This document shows positions 1-11,925 of a stretch of DNA of 64,000 bases, piece by piece. A model generated the notes under the pieces. The model made no database searches and was not told the DNA's origin. It saw only the letters and a program-made list of their open reading frames with translations. A program made the position numbers and the translations under genes. The stretch comes from Sphaerosporella brunnea (Eukaryota; Ascomycota; Pezizomycetes; Pezizales; Pyronemataceae), in assembly GCA_008704415.1 (NCBI GenBank), contig VXIS01000042.1, positions 1 to 64,000 of the forward strand, read 5' to 3'. Each line of letters begins with the position of its first letter. Positions within the stretch are counted from its first letter, which is position 1.

Positions 1-2619
1 ATGCTACAATCAGAGAAACCCCTCGATCCACGGACAACAGAAAAGCGTATAGCAACCTTGACAGGTGTCAGAGAAGTCCGATATGATTGCTGTGTCAATG
101 GATGCATATCATATTCACTCCCAAAGTATGCTGATCTGTTGGACTGTCCCATCAACACCTGTAAGCATCCACGATATCGAACAACCAATGGACGACAGGA
201 AGCCTACGCAAGGCATTCATATATTCCTGTGACACACCGATTACGTCTTATGTATGCAAACAAGGAACGCGCAAAAGAGATGATGGCCTACCGCTATAAG
301 TGTAGCAACGATAGGAACAACAACACGCGGAGTGATTTTTGGACTGGCGAGTTATATAGTGATTTGGAAAAAAAAGGGCTCTTTCCGTGCATTACGGATA
401 TGGCCTTAGCACTCAGCTCAGATGGTGTTAAGGTGTTTAAAACACGTAGTGCGTTTAATATATGGCCAATTATGCTGGTAAGTATGGCCATGGCAATCAA
501 CTCAATCGTTGTAATGCTAACATTTCCGGAGATGAACTTGAACTTGGCCCCGTCGGTACGTTTTAAACGTCAAAACATGTTGCTGGTTGGCTTCACACCT
601 GGTCCGCACAATCCTAAGGACATCGACTCCTTTTTATGGCCACTAGTGAAAGAGTTCCGTGAACTGGAGGGTGGAATTGAGACGTGGAATGCGGCAACAG
701 AGGAATACATTGATTTACATGCCTACCTCCCTCTTGTCACTGCGGATATGCCTGGACGTGAAAAGCTTATGCATCTCAAGGGAAATCGTGCATATAGCTT
801 TTGCAATTATTGCCTCTGTCGTGGAATCCATGATGGCCGTGCGATATACTGTCCGTTTACTCCACCAGAAGATCCACCAGCTGGCATTGTCGATGATACG
901 GAAAAAGCACGCAAAGCAGGCTATCCGTGGCCCAGCCATAATCGTTGGCAGTTGCCTCTTCGGAGCAATGATGATTTCCGTCAGAACGCTGGCTATATTG
1001 CATCCGATCCTGGCCACAATGCGGCCCAACGGAAAACAGGCATCGGGGGGCAATCGATATTGCATCATCTTTCCTCTATCGATTTTCCGCGCAGTTTCCC
1101 TCCAGATGCCATGCATTTGTTTTATGAGAATATCGTGCCTAACATGGTACGGCATTATCGTGGAGTCTTCTTTAAACCGGCACTGGATACATCCAGTCAA
1201 GCACCTGAACTGGATAATTGTGCGCAACCACCAAATGAGCCTAATCCTACTGTAATGTCTGGCAAGCGTACAGATCCTCCAAGGGAGACTGATCCACAAC
1301 CAACAAAGCGGAGAAAGACAAGCACTGCCGGTCAAACAACAAAGTTCCGTTCAACAGATGATTCATGGAATGTGCAACCTGCACATTGGACACAGATTGG
1401 CCAATATCAGCAGACTAGCCGCGATACATTACCCGCAAGCTTTGGCAGAGCACCCCGGAACTTTGCTAGTCATTGTCACGAGTTTTCAGGTGAAGAATGG
1501 AAGCAGCAGGCTCATCTTTTTCTTCCAATCTACCTGCAGGATATCCTTCCAAACGATCATTATGAGCAATTTTGTGCTCTCACACAGGCTATGAATGATG
1601 CAACGGAGAACATTCTCTCAGACCTGCTGATTGACAATGTGGAGAATGCCATGTATCGGTTTTCTGAATATTACGAACGGACCTTTTACGGCATGAAGTG
1701 GGATAGGCTGTCTGCCTGTCTTCCAGTCTTCCACCAGCTAGTACATGTTGCTGATGCTCTTCGATGGATTGGTCCAATGCCGATTTACTCGCAGTGGGGA
1801 ATGGAACGATTGTGTGGTATCCTGACACGGACTGCTAAATCCCGCGTGGAAGCCAATCGCAATATGGAGTTAACCCTTCAGATGACGGAGCAAAAGCATA
1901 TGCTTGGCTTCGTCATACATCCTGACGACTGGATACCTGCCACTGTTGACAATGCAGAAGATGCAGAAGGAAACATCTTGTTGTCCCGGGTGTTTACCCA
2001 TCGAATGCGTTTAAGTCATCCACCAGCACCTCGTCCATCTTTAAGCTGCTCCATGGCAAACTATACTCTTAATGTCATGGTGGCACTCCGTCCCCTAGAG
2101 AAGCTCGAACGTCAACGGCTCAATAGCTATATAAACAGCATGGTAAAACAGGCTGGCCTCCAGCATTTATCGTCCTTCCGCTTAGCTTCCGATAGCGAGA
2201 TATGTGTATGGCGGCGGTGCCACTTTCGCGATGATGAAGACAATCTCAAAGTTGATTGTAAAATTACCTCCATGGCATATCGACCACACAACAATACACG
2301 GAACTCTTCCATGATTGCCTATGAACGGGAGTTGGATAGTCCTAATCCTGACAACCTGGAGCTTGCATATGGAGAAGTGCAATTCTTCTTTTCTGTGTGG
2401 CTACCGGCTGAGCTTCCTAGGGCTGCTTTGGATCAGCCAGATCCAGAGGATGGTGGTGGACCCGGTACTTTGCTGCATCACTTGGCATATGTTCGGGATA
2501 TACTGGTAGTAGCTGATGGCTCTCTTGTTCGACGTCAGATGGGCGGATCCTTTAAAGTGATTGGAGTTCAAGATGTCAGACGTCAGATCGGGCTGATGCA
2601 AAAAGGCGACCAGCAGTAG
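1..2619 (+). mobile_element. CACTA (En/Spm-type) Tnp2-family transposase ORF, probably N-terminally cut by window edge
   Basis: An uninterrupted 872-codon frame runs from the first base of the window to a TAG stop. It resembles Transposase family Tnp2 of CACTA DNA transposons, which cut and paste their element by a DDE-type nuclease. Visible family features are a DG motif inside the segment ITDMALALSSDG (Asp about residue 141) followed by a WP motif, a PPDAMHLFYENIVPN segment (Asp about residue 369) matching the conserved D-MHL block, and a histidine/glutamate-rich C-terminal region around residues 570-640 (HQLVH, QWGMERLCG) like the domain following Tnp2. Cys-rich pairs near residues 30-55 and 268-275 look like zinc ligands. 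The family usually has another segment upstream, so the ATG at position 1 may be internal. There is no internal stop or frameshift, so this copy could be recently active. Family identity is by recognition of motifs, not by search. Confidence 0.8.
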
Positions 2620-3302
2620 CTTGTAACAAAATATGGTACTCTGCTGTGGCAAGATGCATTGCTGTATTGACTTGAAACTGGGTAATGCGGTCGATGGTGC
2701 TGTACTAGCCTTTTTTATACTATGCTCTGTACCGAAAGATTGCTGTTATTTTCTTTTGGTTGTGTCGAGTTTCTTCTGGTTGGAGGATTCAAGGGCGGGG
2801 GTGCAAATTTTGTATACAGGTATGCGGCTTCAACAAACAATAGATGGCTGCTGGAAGAACATTGTCCCTTTCACAACAACATCCATCTGTGTTTCTCCTT
2901 TCCGTTTAATCTCCTGCGGTATACCTGGCAGATAATCCTACCACTGCGTTGTTGCTAAAAGGTTGCTTGTACGCAAGCATACTTTTCATTCTCGAATTTT
3001 GTTATGCAGCAATTTGCACATTTTCAGCAGATCCGCTGGCAGGTGATCCTGGGAGTTATCCGTCAGGTGAAGCTTTATGCTCTACATGACTTGTCAGCAG
3101 CCAAAAAAAAATTGGCAGCATTTCCCTCTGTATTTTGGTCCATCAACATTGAGCAGCGGCCAAATATGCATGGCAGTACTATTCTTTGTTGAGGGCGATT
3201 GGTGTTTGCTTACCTAGAAACGTTTTGTTGGCAGTCTTGACAGGTTCTGATAGGATCTTTAGGGATCCTTGGGCGTGCGCTACCTCAAGCGTTAGCAGTT
3301 GG
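2620..3302. repeat. 3' flank of the transposase: AT-rich element DNA with a degenerate first repeat copy
   Basis: No protein-like frame is visible. From about 3104 to 3230 a degenerate copy of the unit described at 3303-3585 can be aligned (GGCAGCATTTCCC, then TGTATTTTG, then CAACATTGAGCAGCGGCCAAAT). The region is probably the non-coding tail of the CACTA element; I could not locate its terminal inverted repeat or its end. Confidence 0.5.
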
Positions 3303-3585
3303 AAAATTTTTAACAGCATTTCCCCCTGTATTTTGCTTCGCCAACATTGAGAAGCGGCCAAATGGCAGCACTAATCGCTGTTGGGAGTGTGAGTTGTATC
3401 CTTACCTGGTCATAGTAACTTGTTCCACCTCTCCCCCTCTCCCCGGTACTTGAAAACACACCAGGGTGAAAAAAAAATACACCGTTTGAGGTTCTGACCG
3501 GCAGGCAAGCCCGCGCTGGGGAGACTAAGGAAAAACCGCTCGCACGCAAGCTTGTTTTTCCACCTCAAGTGTTTTCAAGCACCAG
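3303..3585 (+). repeat. Direct repeat copy 1 (about 283 bp)
   Basis: This unit is repeated almost completely at 4066-4350 in the same orientation. Shared landmarks are CCCCTGTATTTTGCTTCGCC, TTCCACCTCTCC, GGCAAGCCCGCGCTGGGGAG and CGCTCGCACGCAAGCTTG. I estimate roughly 90 percent identity by eye. CACTA elements typically carry subterminal direct repeats, which is the most likely explanation given the transposase just upstream. Confidence 0.85.
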
Positions 3586-3650
3586 TGTTCATGTTATCGG
3601 TCTGGGAAAGTTCTTTGGGTTCCTAAATATTGCATTAGCACTTTGAAATA

Positions 3651-3775
3651 ATTTGGCAGCACTTCATTGCCACCGGAGGTGCAGCAATAGGTTGCAACAA
3701 CTCCAGAAAATTTTTGGCAGCACTTCGTTACCACTGAAGGTGCAGCATAAAGCTGCAACAACTCCGGATAATTTT
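3651..3775 (+). repeat. Tandem duplication, period about 61 bp
   Basis: Two adjacent units each begin with TTTGGCAGCACTTC and end in GCAACAACTCC, offset by about 61 bases. It lies between the two large direct repeats and shares their TGGCAGCA start, so it is part of the same repeat field. Confidence 0.75.
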
Positions 3776-4065
3776 GGTAGTGAAAGTGCATGCAAGATCA
3801 GGTCACCTTTATCAGGCCACCTTTCTTTTGAAAGCACAAGACAAATGCAAAATGTTCTCACCTTTGAAAGAATTCTCACTATACACTTTGCCTACTAACG
3901 CAGCACCGAGTTCGGCAGGTATAAATAGTTCATGGGCCTCAAAGGGTAGTAGATGGCAGCACTAATCGCTGTTTCCGCTGGTCCTAGGGGTTCCTTCAGG
4001 GTCCTGAGGGTTTCTTCGGGGTCCTTGGCGGTCCTGGGAATTCCTAACTATCGCATTAGCACGGT

Positions 4066-4350
4066 AAAAAAATTTGGCAGCATATTCCCCTGTATTTTGC
4101 TTCGCCAACATTGAAAAGCGGCCATATGGCAACACTGATCGTTGTTGGGAGTGTGGGTTGTGTCCTTACCTGGTCACAGCAACTTGTTCCACCTCTCCTC
4201 CTCTCACCGGTACTTGAAAACACGCCCCGGTGAAAAAAAAAAAACACCGGTTGAGGTTCTGACTGGCAGGCAAGCCCGCGCTGGGGAGACTAAGGAAAAA
4301 CCGCTCGCACGCAAGCTTGTTTTTCCACCTCAGGTGTTTTCAAGCACCAG
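4066..4350 (+). repeat. Direct repeat copy 2 (about 285 bp)
   Basis: Second copy of the 3303-3585 unit, same orientation, offset about 765 bases. Between the copies lies a G/T-rich degenerate stretch of GGTCCT/GGTTCCTT steps at about 3975-4045. The repeat ends at TTTTCAAGCACCAG in both copies, after which the flanks diverge. Confidence 0.85.
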
Positions 4351-4480
4351 TCCTTCATCCCAGGGATCTTCTGGGGTTCTGTAGTAGCAGTCTATGTCGT
4401 TTTTTGTGGCGCGTCACGCGGATCCTACAGTCAGTCATTAGCATACAATAATTGCCCGCTGCCTGGCGTGGCTCGCGTCA

Positions 4481-4531
4481 CGGTCGCGCAACACAGGCGG
4501 TCGCGCAACACAGGCGGTCGCGCAACATGGG
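4481..4531 (+). repeat. 17-bp tandem repeat, three copies
   Basis: The unit CGGTCGCGCAACACAGG occurs twice exactly (4481-4497, 4498-4514) and a third time with changes in the last bases (4515-4531). The surrounding 4351-4880 is GC-rich and has no convincing gene. Confidence 0.9.
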
Positions 4532-4883
4532 GTGCTGTGGGCGCGCGACAACGCTCGGCTTGCGTGACGTGGATCTATCGATATGACTATTGTCAATAGT
4601 TCTCTGTTCAGAGATGGGGGTGCGGGGCGTGCGGTGCGGTGCGGGTATTCGGTGTAGGTGTCGCGACGGTGGTGGTGTTGTGGTGGGAGGGCCCCCGTCA
4701 AACCATTTGCCTCGCTCAAACGACTTTCGCTTGGGGCTTTCGTCTGAAATCAAACCATTACACCAAACCCTTGTACCACAGAGCTACGCTGGAGTAGGTT
4801 AACCATTCGACGATGATGCACTCACTCTGCGGCCAGAAGCCGGAATATCTTATTTAGCAGCGCCTCAGCTCATACCGTATTAT

Positions 4884-5056
4884 CCCGGTAATAACGCAGT
4901 TGCGCGGCCCGAAAAGTACGCTGGGAATGGATCGAAGTGCCCGTTTTTGGAAGAAAATCGAAGTCTATCTATCCAGTCATGAAAGCCAAAAGTGCCCGTC
5001 AGAACTCGCTCGCACTATACAGCACGCTTTTACTGAGCAACTGCGTTATTACCGGG
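4884..5056. repeat. Inverted repeat with 19-bp perfect arms
   Basis: CCCGGTAATAACGCAGTTG at 4884-4902 is matched by its exact reverse complement at 5038-5056. Imperfect pairing continues inward for about 20 bases (AAAAGTACGCTG against AAAAGCGTGCTG). The arms enclose about 135 bases. It may be a small foldback or MITE relic; no target duplication was seen. A 65-codon frame across it looks fortuitous. Confidence 0.7.
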
Positions 5057-5285
5057 CTGCTCGTACTCTGGAAGACACAACTTCAGAGAAAGTTTGAGCG
5101 TGAGCGAAGCTTCTAGTGGACTGAACGAGACGCACAGACCGTGACCTCCTCCCATCAGACCATGATGGATGGACTAAGAGGTATGCAACGTCATTCATTC
5201 ACCCGCTCACCGTCTTGTCTCATCTCAATACCTTCCGTCTAGGACGTCAGTGGAAGGTTATCGATAAGCGACCCAAAAAGGAAAA

Positions 5286-5979
5286 AAGTACCTTCGCAGG
5301 AAGGGGGTTTGGAAAATAGTCATGTGACCTTCACATAATCATGATTTCACTGTCACCATTTTGGCATTATATGGAGAAAAGCTTATTTGCCTTGCTCCCG
5401 CACCCTCGCCGACCCCGCCGTGGCGATGGTGGGCACTCGTCATCTCCATCTCCATCATGATCGCCATCATCGTCACCATCACCAGCATCGTTAAGACGCG
5501 CACCAGACTGTTGCCTCGCCTGCCCCAACCCCCAAACTGATGCGACACCACCAGTAGACTCTAGATCTGCATAAGTGACCCGGGGATGTGACGATGCCAA
5601 AGCCTGAAGCCTACTAGTATCCAGCTTATTGATAAACTCAGCGATGGCTGATGAACTGCTGAAACACCTGATGTCACTCGAGTTTGCTCCCAACTTTGGT
5701 TTGTGTCTGACCATTATATAGCCAACCACCTTATAAGGATTATTTGATGAGCAGGGTTTTTTTTTTTCAAAACATGGTTTCTGATCCAACACCATTTTCT
5801 GATCGATCATGGTGTTTACCACCTGATATTCTTTTTGTGGTGACCGTTTTTCCAGAAAACCTCTTACATCACTATTTCCACTACCTGTAATGGTTAGAGA
5901 AGCTTTATCGTCTGGGAAAGAGCAACATAATAGTCATATGACGATTTTTCAAAACCCCCTTCCTGCTAAGGCAAGTACC
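5286..5979. mobile_element. Non-autonomous TIR element (MITE-like, about 690 bp)
   Basis: Imperfect terminal inverted repeats of about 45 bp bound this segment. The left arm (about 5287-5328) contains CAGGAAGGGGGTTT followed by AAAATAGTCATGTGAC; the right arm (about 5935-5977) contains the complement, AAACCCCCTTCCTG preceded by GTCATATGACGATTTTTC, and both outer ends carry GTACC/GGTAC. Inside is a minus-strand 151-codon frame (5367-5822) rich in Asp/Gly near its end, with no family I recognise. A non-autonomous DNA transposon is the simplest reading; I could not fix a target-site duplication. Confidence 0.7.
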
Positions 5980-6610
5980 TGTAAGCACCTTGGCGGATGT
6001 ACTCTAGATGCAAGTGAAAACATATGATTGGTGTTGACTTGACGCTATTTCCATCACCTAAACGGTCCGAAAGTTGATGCAAAATGACGTGCATCCGCAC
6101 GGGAACGTGATCGTGGACAAGTGTGTATGTAGCTCATGCCAGATTGAATGAAGCCCATCTATTCACGCTCACATGTATGATGCAAGTAAAAAAAAAACAC
6201 AGATTGTTCTCATCAACGCGAAGAAATCGTACCTTCATCATCACATAAGTTCTCAACCGGGCCGTCTTCAGTGTCTAGACACACAGATACTAAACACACA
6301 CAGAAAAGCACAGATTGCAACCATCCTTTAATTGTCAGTCACCATTTTTACCCCATTCCGGTCGACCCCACCGTTGTTGTAATCGCAAAAACTGAACGAC
6401 AAATGACGAGAAGAAAAGAAGCCCACCGCCGCAGAAAATAAAAGAGACGAAGAAACGTAAAAAAGATTGCGTAACAGCACAACTCCCGTCGTGACGAAGA
6501 TAGAGGCCCCCATTTGACGAGACGATGGCGATCTAAACTGCGCTCTTTGTTATCTCATCCTCATCCCTCCAGCCGGCAGCCACAACAACGGGGATCGAAG
6601 ACGAAGCCGT
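5980..6610. other. Intergenic, nothing recognised
   Basis: No protein-like frame, RNA gene or repeat stands out. The right half is the 3' flank of the Ran gene. Confidence 0.6.
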
Positions 6611-7589
<979 letters not shown>

Positions 7590-8971
7590 TTTGTGGTGTA
7601 AAAGATCAATCTATATCGACGTGAAGATTAGGTGGGGGTTGTTGGCGAGGCTACCCGACCGTGAAGGGATGTTGTCAGCCAACCGTTGCGGAGAAAGCGG
7701 GACAAACGGGATACACAGTATGGGCGAGAGGGAACAACTTACAGGATTTTTTTGGGGGGGGAGGTAGAAGATTACTTGAGGGGTTGTAGGAGGGGAGGAG
7801 GAGGAGGAGGTTGAAGATCAGAGGTTAAAGTGGCTGCGAGGGGTTGGGGTTGGGGGAGGGGGGGGGCAGGTTTTAGGATGGTAGTAGATTTTTTGGTGAA
7901 AGACTTTGAGGGCGGGCAGGCAAGAGAAAAAGCGCGAGTCAGCAAGTCAAACGCTTTTTGAGGGCAAGCGGGAGGCAAGTGGGGCACGAGTGAAGTGTCT
8001 GTCAAAGAGAAGAAGAGCAGAGAAGGGCGCAAATGCCAAGCCAGCATGGAATTTCTCTGCATGACTGACTGTGGTTCGATCGAGGGCTGATTGCAGAGCA
8101 CCGCAAACATGACAGCACAAGCATCGCGCACGGAAAGTCCACGGAGAGCTGCGAGAAATCGATTGGAATCGCGCTCGCTTTGATCCGTCGCGTGGCTGTT
8201 GAGATATCACGAAACCGCCGCTTAGTATCAGGGTTAGGGGTGCGCCACTGACACGCTGGCAGCACAGCATCGGCTGTCACTCGGCAGAGTTAACGTCGTG
8301 ATCAGTTCAAGCATCAAAGCACTCAAAGCAGTCAAAAAGAAGCGTATTTTTGACACTGCCGAATACGGATTAGTTGGAGTGCAGCGGTTTAAAAAAGTAA
8401 GGGTGAACTTGACAATGCGACCGGGTAACATGCAATCCGTATTTTCAAGAATACCAGGTCAATCGCGGGCTACAAGAATACCGAATTCCCATGGATCAGT
8501 ATATAGCCAGGCGTGACCCGCTGAACCGGCGTTTAAGCAACTAAAAAAAGCATTTTTAATCACATTAAATTCTGATGATCGGATTCGAACCGGGGGCCTT
8601 CCTCCGCTGGAAGAAGCTCGTGCCAACTGTAACTTATGATGTTAGTCGGCATCATGCCCTAGTTAAGGCACAATTGACCATCAACCACCGTGTTGATACA
8701 CAAATACCATTTTTCCAAAGTTATAATTTTTTACCAAAATCAACTTGTTTCAACAGACCCGGTATCCTTCCCGTGTTGCTTGGCAATGGGTATTGACTGT
8801 CGATGTGGGGTTTTTAAGACAGCGGTTGTTCAATAGTGTTCTCAAGAACATCGTGTTTTTTGAAGGCGGTAATGTGAGATCCGCGGGGTTTATGTACGCT
8901 CGGACTTATAATGCGAGTCAACAGCCGTGTGGCGACCACACGGTGTGCAGTCATTAGTACAGCGCCACTTA
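7590..8971. other. Ran upstream region and intergenic
   Basis: The first 350 bases upstream of Ran are G-rich on the plus strand, i.e. C/T-rich on the coding strand, like a fungal 5' leader. No gene is supported. Around 8574-8600 the minus strand contains a perfect RNA polymerase III B-box-like motif, listed separately. Confidence 0.5.
8549..8640 (-). other. Possible Pol III promoter / SINE-like remnant
   Basis: On the minus strand GGTTCGAATCC (8582-8592) matches the B-box/T-loop consensus. About 35 bases upstream is an A-box-like TGGCACGAG, between them an 8-bp hairpin (CTTCTTCC against GGAGGAAG), and a T7 run follows about 35 bases downstream. I could not fold it as a tRNA: the T stem pairs at only 3 of 5 positions and no acceptor stem forms. 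A tRNA-derived SINE or pseudogene is possible; chance is also possible. Confidence 0.25.
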
Positions 8972-9190
8972 ATGTAAAGTCATATGTACGTTGCAGTCAG
9001 GGCGTATGTGTGTGAAACATGGCGCAGTTGCTTTCATTCAGTGTCGTCGCTAAAGCTCCTCCACGGCTCCGCTCCAGAATGATAGAGCCGTGCAGTCGCT
9101 CCGTTCCAATATTCAATGGTCGGAAATTTAGGGTGAGCCACCGGAAAACGCCACAGGCAAACGCCACGGGTAAACGCCATACGAACTGGA
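8972..9190 (-). repeat. Dispersed repeat, copy 1
   Basis: Read on the minus strand, this segment matches 58296-58628 on the plus strand. Shared blocks include GGAGCCGTGGAGGAGCTTTA and CTGCGCCATGTTTCACACAC, ending at TATGACTTTACAT in both. Here the two main blocks are separated by 13 bases, whereas the other copy has 142 bases between them. The family is unidentified. Confidence 0.75.
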
Positions 9191-9244
9191 TTATAGGGAT
9201 AATATACTCAAATCTAGGATCCATGTCTTCAGAGTTATCAGAGA

Positions 9245-9333
9245 GTTTGCGATTTCATCTTAAATTCTAAATCGACGGATCGCAACCGAGGAGTCTTGGC
9301 ACAAAATCTAGATTCGAAGATGAAATTGCAAAC
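9245..9333. repeat. Foldback: 28-bp imperfect inverted arms
   Basis: GTTTGCGATTTCATCTT at the left arm (9245-9272) pairs with AAGATGAAATTGCAAAC at the right arm (9306-9333), with a 33-base loop. Weaker pairing continues outward. It adjoins the dispersed repeat and could be part of the same element. Confidence 0.65.
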
Positions 9334-9360
9334 CCCCGAGGTCTTCTCTATGCCTCTGGA

Positions 9361-10067
9361 GACTTTCAAAGCCGCTGACAAAGGGTGGGTTTTTCCTAAG
9401 TAGGCTGGTCGATCAACCTCCTATGAAAGAAGGGAGTGGCGTCATACAGCATAAGTTCCACCAGGTTCGAACATAGCCGCACATCTGGTGTCTTTCACTC
9501 ACCTACAAAGAATATCTACCCGAAGAACGGATAGCGGGCAGCAGACATCTCTGGTAACACAATTGGCACTCTACACAATTCTACGAACTTTGTGGGCTCC
9601 CGCTCTCTGCCGCGCAGTCACTCGATGCACGTATTTTTGGCCAACCAACCTCCAACTGTTTCGCATGTCAGTCGGCAACCATGAAATCACCAAGGAACCT
9701 CGCTTCACGTTTGCTTGGACGCGCAATAACCGTATCTCAATAGGAACAGAGAACTTGTCTTGTCATAACCCATCAAAATAACCAAACTGGAACCCACTCT
9801 CCTCAGGTGCCCAAAAGTTGTTTCCGATACCCAAAAAATGAACCATGTGAACCAAGAAAGACATACAAAATGGAAATATTCTCACACACCACAAAACACC
9901 TAATGCCATGACCTGCTGCTCCCAAATAAAAGGGTTATCGACAAGAAGTACTACAACGACATACAAATGCACCCCACCTGCCCTGTCTTTACTTTATCTT
10001 GACACCGAGATATGATCTATGGAATTTGAAAGGAACACTCAAGGATGCAAGCCACTCATGGCATCCC
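9361..10067. other. Intergenic, 3' side of noxA
   Basis: No convincing gene or repeat seen; presumably contains the noxA 3' UTR. Confidence 0.55.
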
Positions 10068-11925
10068 TTAGAAGTGTTCCTTCCAGAAGCTGAAGGCGAC
10101 GTCGTTTGTGGAAACCTTTGTGCAGGCCCTCTTGATATCGCGCGCTGCCACACTGGGTCCACAGAAATACACACCCACGTTGGTGCGAAGTGTACCGTCG
10201 AGTCCGGCGATGTAGGTTTGGTCCAGAATACCTTCGCGCAGAGCTGTGAAGATTTTTACAAAGTCCGGGCGCCCGAACTGTGTTCCAGTCCTCAGCTGAG
10301 TCAATGGATCAACCTCGGTGCCGACACTGTTGAGCACAATGTTTTGCGCGGTGTCGATGTCGAGTTTCTGGGTGAGATAGGTGTGGATTCTTAAGAAATC
10401 CCCGTGGTCACCGTTTTGCTGTCGCTCGAGCGACTTGAGAAGGGCCTGGAACCATTCGAAGGAAGTCATGTCACGGCAGACCCAGATGAATTCAACGCGG
10501 CGGAGGCGCATGGGAGTTGTTCCAGGGTTGTTTCGCTTGTGCCAGATGTTCTTGAGAATCGAGGCCCAGGGTGTAACGCCGATACCAGTACCAACAAGAA
10601 CCGCAATTTCGTTGTCAAATACATCCTCGGCGGGGGCCCCGTAAGGACCATCGATCTTGAGCTTGGGCATGCGAGCGCCGTTCCGCATGGCCACCTCGTA
10701 CACACCCATTGGGTCAAGGTGAGCAAACTTCTCATCGTCGGTGACTCCTAGGAGCTCGGCGAGCTGCTTTGTGAAATCTCCGACTTGCCGAATGTGAACG
10801 GAAACATAAGGATCAGACGGGCAGGAAGTAATGGTGAAGGGGTGCCATTGATAGGCAGAGACTGCCGGAACCTGAAGGAAAAGCCACTGTCCGGATTTGT
10901 ACTTGAACGAAGGCTTCCTGAATTGAATCTCCATGGCACCTGTAGCCTTGAATGAGCATTCACTCTTGATAGACCTCGGAGCTTGATGACTTACTGTACG
11001 GGTGTCGGACGACCTTGGTGATTTCCGTTTGTCTTCTGGCACGGATCTCTCGGTAAAGCCTTTCGCACAAGTAAAGGACGCCAACCCAGAGCGTAAATCT
11101 CCATGATTGATATCCAATGCAGTGCTCCCAAAACTGTTTCCCTGCGAATGGAGAAAAAGGCTCGGCAGTGTCTCGAACAAAACATCCTGTGGCATGGGTA
11201 TAAAAGCCAAGCATGAATATGATGAAGAGATGGTGTGTGTACCAAAATGCCTCAAAACACTGCTTGCGGATATTGCTGTGAGCACTGGCATACAATTAGC
11301 AGGAGTCTGTATTCCGTGGAGGTTAGGTAAGCATACGTGGTGTACATGAGCATCATGCAGAACAACATAACGTGTCCTGTTATTCCACCAGGCTGTGTAT
11401 AATGAATATCCAGCGCTTTCTCGGGACGTATTTGAGATTTTTCCACATTGAAGAAGCTGCCAAATGTTTAGCCATCGTCCGTGAACAGAAACAAAGACGG
11501 TCTATACTTGACGTAATGAGCCGAAGTGTGTAGTATCGAGAACAGAAGCATGGCATACGCCGTCTGCCGATGAAGCCACTGGCTCTCGTCCAGAGGTAAG
11601 AATTTGATCTTTGGCCGAAAGATTCGAATGATTGTCCGGCACATTGGCAAGAGGATGAGTCCGCCATCAAATGCTAACACCAATCCCGCACCACGAGAAA
11701 TCCACACCGAAAATTTCAACGTATTCAGCGGCGCGAGTTTCGTATTTGTGACTTGAGAGTACCTGTGAGGATTTTAGCGGCCAGCCCGGCTCGAGACAGC
11801 TTTAGGATAGAAACATACCATCCGTAGGCAAACAGCCCCCAATGTATTCCCCACCAGAAAATCCAGAAGAACAGTTTCCGCCCCGTGAGCTCCCTTCTCC
11901 ACCACGATTCCGTTGTTTGCGCCAT
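10068..11925 (-). CDS. noxA: NADPH oxidase, NoxA/Nox1 class (gp91phox-like)
   Basis: A membrane flavocytochrome that passes electrons from NADPH through FAD and two haems to oxygen, making superoxide; in filamentous fungi NoxA with NoxR and Rac drives sexual and hyphal differentiation. Five exons: 11819..11925, 11508..11762, 11337..11456, 10995..11284, 10068..10939, giving 547 residues, the usual length. Haem-ligand histidines are visible in HRQTAYAMLLFSILHTSAH (His 100 and 114) and in the WYTHH...YTHATG helix. The FAD motif HPFTITSCP, the pyrophosphate/nicotinamide motifs GTGIGVTPWASILK and CGPS, and the invariant end FWKEHF are present. There is no N-terminal EF-hand or long extension, which argues against the NoxC and NoxB classes. 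All introns are GT-AG, 51-56 nt. The gene is intact. Confidence 0.95.
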
